A stretch of 57,098 bases of DNA from Deltaproteobacteria bacterium (GTDB lineage: Bacteria; Desulfobacterota; GWC2-55-46), in assembly GCA_016218105.1 (NCBI GenBank), contig JACRET010000018.1, positions 1-57,098 of the forward strand, given 5' to 3'. The notes beneath the pieces are model-generated. The model was given only the letters and a program-made list of their open reading frames with translations, was not told the DNA's origin and did not search any database. Positions 53,774-57,098 of this stretch are shown here, piece after piece (positions within the stretch are counted from its first letter, which is position 1; each line of letters begins with the position of its first letter). The translations under genes and the position numbers were made by a program.

Positions 53774-55069
53774 ATGCGCCTCATCGAATCTAAAGACAAA
53801 GACTTCCGGCAGACGCTAGCCTCTATCTTGAAAAGAGGCTCCTCCGACACTTCCGCCGTGGAGGAAGCCGTAAAGAAGATCCTCGCCGACGTCAAAAAGG
53901 ACGGTGACAGCGCTGTCGTCGAATACACGAAGAGGTTTGACGGCGCTGACGTGGGGGGGAAACTCCTCGTAACCGAAAAAGAGCTGGACTCCGCCCTCAA
54001 AAAAATCCCGAAAGAAGACCTTTCTTTAATAGAGCTTGCGGCATCGCGCATAGAATCATTCCACAATAGACAAGTCCAGAATTCCTGGTTCGTGACCGAA
54101 GAGGACGGGACGGTTTTGGGCTCAAGGGTAACTCCCATTGAGCGGGCGGGCATTTACGTGCCGGGCGGAAAGGCCGCGTACCCGTCAACCGTACTGATGA
54201 ACGCGATACCGGCCCGCGTCGCCGGCGTCAGCGAGGTCATAATGGTGACGCCTCCGGGGAAAGACGGCATCAACCCTTACGTGCTTGCGGCCGCCAGGGT
54301 CGCCAGGGTCGATAAGGTCTTCAGGGTCGGCGGCGCGCAGTCCATCGGGGCCCTCGCCTTCGGGACGCAGTCCTTACCGAAGGTCGATAAGATCACGGGG
54401 CCCGGCAATATCTACGTGGCTACGGCCAAGAGGCTTGTATTCGGCTCCGTGGATATCGACATGATCGCGGGCCCAAGCGAGATACTTATCATAAACGACG
54501 GCACGGGCGACCCATCGTGGATAGCTCTGGACCTGCTCTCACAGGCGGAGCACGACGAGCTCGCATCTTCCATTCTGATCACCACTTCAAAGGATATCGC
54601 CGGGAAGGTCTCGAAAGAGGTGGCGAAACAGGTCAAAAAGCTTAAGCGGCGCGCAATCGCGGAAGCCTCTATTAACCGCTACGGCATCATCATAATAGCG
54701 AAGGATTTAAGCGAGGCCGCCGAGATCTCCAACAGCATCGCGCCGGAGCATCTGGAGCTGTTTGTCGACAACCCCTTCGAGCTCATGGGAAAGATCAGGA
54801 ACGCAGGGGCGATATTCCTGGGAAAAAACACGCCTGAAGCTACGGGCGATTACCTCGCGGGCCCGAACCACACCCTCCCGACAGGGGGCACGGCGCGGTT
54901 TTCTTCCCCGCTTGGTGTCTGGGATTTTATAAAAAGGACGAGCATTATAAACTTCTCTCCCGCCGCCATAGACTCGCTGGGGGCGAAGGTAAAGCGGTTC
55001 GCTGATATCGAAGGCCTTGAGGCGCACGGACTGAGCGCAGGGGCGAGGCTTAACAGAAAAAAGAGCTGA
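53774..55069 (+). CDS. hisD: Histidinol dehydrogenase
   Basis: Oxidises histidinol to histidine in two NAD+ steps. The 431-residue protein has R-A-G-I-Y-V-P-G-G near residue 125, G-P-G-N-I-Y-V-A-T-A near 210, D-M-I-A-G-P-S-E-I, and the zinc-binding S-Q-A-E-H-D-E near 257. The ATG at 53774 is preferred to the TTG two codons earlier. It is followed by a palindromic repeat before hisB. Confidence 0.95.
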   Translation: MRLIESKDKDFRQTLASILKRGSSDTSAVEEAVKKILADVKKDGDSAVVEYTKRFDGADVGGKLLVTEKELDSALKKIPKEDLSLIELAASRIESFHNRQVQNSWFVTEEDGTVLGSRVTPIERAGIYVPGGKAAYPSTVLMNAIPARVAGVSEVIMVTPPGKDGINPYVLAAARVARVDKVFRVGGAQSIGALAFGTQSLPKVDKITGPGNIYVATAKRLVFGSVDIDMIAGPSEILIINDGTGDPSWIALDLLSQAEHDELASSILITTSKDIAGKVSKEVAKQVKKLKRRAIAEASINRYGIIIIAKDLSEAAEISNSIAPEHLELFVDNPFELMGKIRNAGAIFLGKNTPEATGDYLAGPNHTLPTGGTARFSSPLGVWDFIKRTSIINFSPAAIDSLGAKVKRFADIEGLEAHGLSAGARLNRKKS

Positions 55070-55105
55070 ACCGCCCGATGCTAAAGCGCCTTTAACCGGA
55101 ACTTT

Positions 55106-55263
55106 TAGATGGTTGCTGAAAAACCCGGAATTTATTCAGGCTGCTCAAAAAGATTCAGCTGCGAGGCGTCGAGAAGCGAGGAATGAGGCGTACTTTGTCT
55201 GTACGCCGCAGTGACGAGCGTCGAAGACAACAAAGCAGATGGACTTTTTCAGCCAGCCTGTTA
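55106..55263. repeat. Palindromic MITE-like repeat, copy 3 (inverted)
   Basis: The reverse complement aligns with copies 1 and 2 along its length, including the internal GGCGTA...TACGCC hairpin and the ends TAACAGGCTGGCTGAAAAAG and TAGATGGTTGCTGAAAAAC. It lies between hisD and hisB inside the histidine operon. Confidence 0.85.
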
Positions 55264-55332
55264 GATGAAGGCGCACAGTCTTCTGGAAACGTTATTGAAA
55301 ATTGCAAAAATGCGATAGCAATAGGAGACTAG

Positions 55333-55962
55333 ATGGCCAGGAAAGCCAAAGTAACCAGAAAGACTAAAGAGACCGATATACAGCTTGAAATAAATCTCGA
55401 CGGAAGCGGGAAGGCGGACATAAAGACCCCTATCCCCTTCTTCGACCACATGCTCTCGAACTTCGCCAAACACGGGCTTTTTGACTTGAAGATCAGGGCC
55501 AATGGCGATGTGGAAGTGGACTTTCACCACACTATAGAGGATGTGGGGATAGTGCTTGGCGAGGCGGTAAAAAAGGCGCTCGGGAACAACTCCGGCATTA
55601 AAAGATGCGCATCTTTCGACTTCCCGATGATGGACGCGCTCTCTACGGTTGTGCTCGATATAAGTAACCGCCCCTATTTCAAATTCAATACCACGAAGGA
55701 CTCTTTTGCCGTATCAAAGAAGATGATATCGGCCATGATAGACGGGCATATGGTGGATACCTTTGATATGGGGCTTCTGCAGGAGTTCATGAAGGCGTTC
55801 TCGAATACCGCCGGCCTCGACCTTCACGTCACGCTCCACTACGGAATGGACATCCACCACTCCATAGAATCCATATTCAAATCCCTGGGGCGCGCCCTCT
55901 CTGCCGCTGTCGCGAAAGACCCCCGGATAAAAGGCGTACTTTCCACAAAAGGCAAGCTATAA
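55333..55962 (+). CDS. hisB: Imidazoleglycerol-phosphate dehydratase
   Basis: A monofunctional HisB (209 residues) without the phosphatase domain of enteric HisB. The metal-binding motifs are F-F-D-H-M-L near residue 36, D-F-H-H-T-I-E-D near 64, and M-D-I-H-H-S-I-E near 175. The conserved second repeat carries H-M-V-D-T-F-D-M-G. AGGAG lies before the ATG. It is separated from hisD by the 55106-55263 repeat. Confidence 0.94.
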   Translation: MARKAKVTRKTKETDIQLEINLDGSGKADIKTPIPFFDHMLSNFAKHGLFDLKIRANGDVEVDFHHTIEDVGIVLGEAVKKALGNNSGIKRCASFDFPMMDALSTVVLDISNRPYFKFNTTKDSFAVSKKMISAMIDGHMVDTFDMGLLQEFMKAFSNTAGLDLHVTLHYGMDIHHSIESIFKSLGRALSAAVAKDPRIKGVLSTKGKL

Positions 55963-55966
55963 TTAT

Positions 55967-56590
55967 ATGATAGCCATTATCGATTACGATATGGGCAACC
56001 TCCGGAGCGTGGCGAAGGCGTTTGAGAAGATCGGCGCGGCGCCCATAGTCACTCGCGACCCGAAGGCCATAAAAGACGCCAGCCATGTGGTGCTGCCGGG
56101 CGTCGGGGCTTTCAAGGACTGCATGAAGAACCTTGAGGATTACGGCCTGGTCGACCCCATAAAAAAAGCCGTGGAATCGGGCAAGCCCTTTTTAGGTATT
56201 TGCCTCGGCCTGCAGCTCCTGTTTGAAGAATCGATGGAATTCGGCGCGCACAAGGGGCTCGGCCTCATAAAGGGCAAGGTAGTCCGCTTTACGCCTTCAA
56301 AAGATGATGCTGGCGAAGAGCTTAAGATCCCGCACATGGGTTGGAACGAAATAAAGATAGCGAAAGAGTCCCCTGTGCTAAAGGGTATCGCCGATAATAC
56401 CTATTTTTACTTCGTCCACTCTTATTACGCGGCGCCCGAGGACGCCTCTGTCACTCTTACAAAGACGGGATACGGGATAGAGTTTACCAGCAGTATTTCA
56501 AAGGACAATATAGTAGCCTGTCAATTCCACCCCGAAAAGAGCCAAAGCGCAGGGCTTAAACTATTAAAGAATTTCAGCGACCTGAGTTAG
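55967..56590 (+). CDS. hisH: Imidazole glycerol phosphate synthase, glutamine amidotransferase subunit
   Basis: Supplies ammonia to HisF for ring closure of the imidazole. The 207-residue class I amidotransferase has the catalytic Cys79 in G-I-C-L-G-L-Q, and the His/Glu pair in C-Q-F-H-P-E-K-S near residue 185. It starts 4 bases after hisB and is followed by hisA after 8 bases. HisF should lie beyond the window. Confidence 0.95.
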   Translation: MIAIIDYDMGNLRSVAKAFEKIGAAPIVTRDPKAIKDASHVVLPGVGAFKDCMKNLEDYGLVDPIKKAVESGKPFLGICLGLQLLFEESMEFGAHKGLGLIKGKVVRFTPSKDDAGEELKIPHMGWNEIKIAKESPVLKGIADNTYFYFVHSYYAAPEDASVTLTKTGYGIEFTSSISKDNIVACQFHPEKSQSAGLKLLKNFSDLS

Positions 56591-56598
56591 GAAAAATC

Positions 56599-57098
56599 AT
56601 GCTCATATTCCCGGCCATAGACATTAAAGATAAAAGGTGCGTCCGTCTCACTCAAGGGAGGATGGACGCCGAGACGATATACTCGGACGACCCCGCGAGC
56701 GTCGCCAAAAACTGGGCCGCCGCAGGCGCCGAATTTATCCATCTCGTCGATCTGAACGGCGCCGTCGAGGGTAACGCGCAGAATTATGAAGTGATAAAAA
56801 GGATCACCGAGTCCGTAAACGTCCCCGTACAGATCGGCGGCGGGATCCGCGATTTAAAGACAGCGGAGAAGTACCTCTCCTTAGGCGGGATAAGAAGGAT
56901 CATCATCGGCACAGCCGCTTACGACAACCCTCAGCTCCTTAAAGAGCTTACAGGAAGGTTCCCGGGCAGGATCGCCGTGGGCATAGACGCGAAGGACGGC
57001 TACGTAGCGATAAAAGGCTGGGTTACCGTAACCCAAGAGAGGGCGGTAGACCTCGCCAGGAAGCTTGAGGGGTTGGGGGTCTCCTGCATCATCTACAC
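56599..57098 (+). CDS. hisA: Phosphoribosylformimino-5-aminoimidazole carboxamide ribotide isomerase, 5' part
   Basis: The window ends inside this gene. The visible 166 residues start M-L-I-F-P-A-I-D-I-K-D-K-R-C-V-R-L, with V-D-L-N-G-A near residue 50 and V-Q-I-G-G-G-I-R near 77, matching the first half of the HisA TIM barrel. The catalytic Asp near the start (A-I-D) is present. The ATG at 56599 lies 8 bases after hisH. The rest, about 75 residues, is missing. Confidence 0.93.
   Translation, partial: MLIFPAIDIKDKRCVRLTQGRMDAETIYSDDPASVAKNWAAAGAEFIHLVDLNGAVEGNAQNYEVIKRITESVNVPVQIGGGIRDLKTAEKYLSLGGIRRIIIGTAAYDNPQLLKELTGRFPGRIAVGIDAKDGYVAIKGWVTVTQERAVDLARKLEGLGVSCIIY

Noticed and set aside
23145..55263. 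CRISPR array
   Set aside because: The repeats are few, far apart, about 155 bp long and self-complementary. There are no regularly spaced short repeats and no cas genes.

Overview
The window is a dense bacterial chromosome segment. About 53 protein genes and two tRNAs are supported, and no prophage, CRISPR array or plasmid module was seen. LptF/LptG show a Gram-negative outer membrane. Small triheme c-type cytochromes, a flavin-dependent thymidylate synthase, a short-form HisG and a B12 salvage/nucleotide-loop operon carrying a ThiC-family gene suggest an anaerobic or facultative, respiring organism. The order coaE-rho-rpmE-thyX-prfA-murA-hisG-hisD-hisB-hisH-hisA resembles that of deltaproteobacterial (Desulfobacterota) and Nitrospirota-like genomes. 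The phylum is inferred from gene content only.

Layout. 0-1.6 kb: tRNA-Lys and tRNA-Glu (minus), an XRE regulator and an orphan HEPN protein. 1.8-4.1 kb: lptF-lptG (plus). 4.2-9.6 kb: three tandem paralogous membrane proteins with a TMTC-like glycosyltransferase body and four TPRs each (minus). 9.7-11.5 kb: aspS (minus). 11.7-13.2 kb: three triheme cytochrome genes (plus) with a clear promoter and terminator. 13.4-23.0 kb: a glucose/pentose-phosphate cluster tkt, tal-pgi fusion, gnd, zwf, glk, pgl (minus). 23.3-27.0 kb: deoxynucleoside kinase, panB, panC, panD and a DUF502 membrane protein (minus). 27.1-30.1 kb: rsmA, tsaD and a cysteine desulfurase-like gene. 30.5-35.0 kb: a hybrid histidine kinase and comM. 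35.1-42.4 kb: a cobalamin-riboswitch operon, cobO-cobU-orf162-cobT-cobS-cobC-cobB-thiC/bzaF (minus). 42.4-45.2 kb: a TIM-barrel protein, a secreted protein of unknown function, and a GntR/FCD regulator with an 88-residue partner. 45.3-57.1 kb (plus): rluD, pgeF, coaE, rho, rpmE, thyX, prfA, murA and the histidine operon, which runs off the window inside hisA.

How the genes work together. The sugar cluster converts glucose through glucose 6-phosphate, the oxidative pentose-phosphate branch and the transketolase/transaldolase reactions back to glycolysis. The pan genes and coaE feed coenzyme A synthesis. The cob genes adenosylate corrinoid and assemble the nucleotide loop under B12 control. The ThiC homologue ending that operon may make the benzimidazole lower ligand rather than the thiamine pyrimidine. 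The cytochromes are likely periplasmic electron carriers.

The most striking non-coding structure is a palindromic repeat of about 155 bp with terminal inverted repeats. It is present in three near-complete copies (23.1, 33.3 and 55.1 kb) plus one remnant (0.44 kb), and resembles a MITE. One copy supplies the stop codon of a gene and another sits inside the histidine operon. I found no convincing wholly new multi-gene system. The best candidates for new biology are the triplicated TMTC-like proteins, the riboswitch-controlled ThiC/BzaF gene with the unknown membrane protein in the same operon, and the triheme cytochrome trio.
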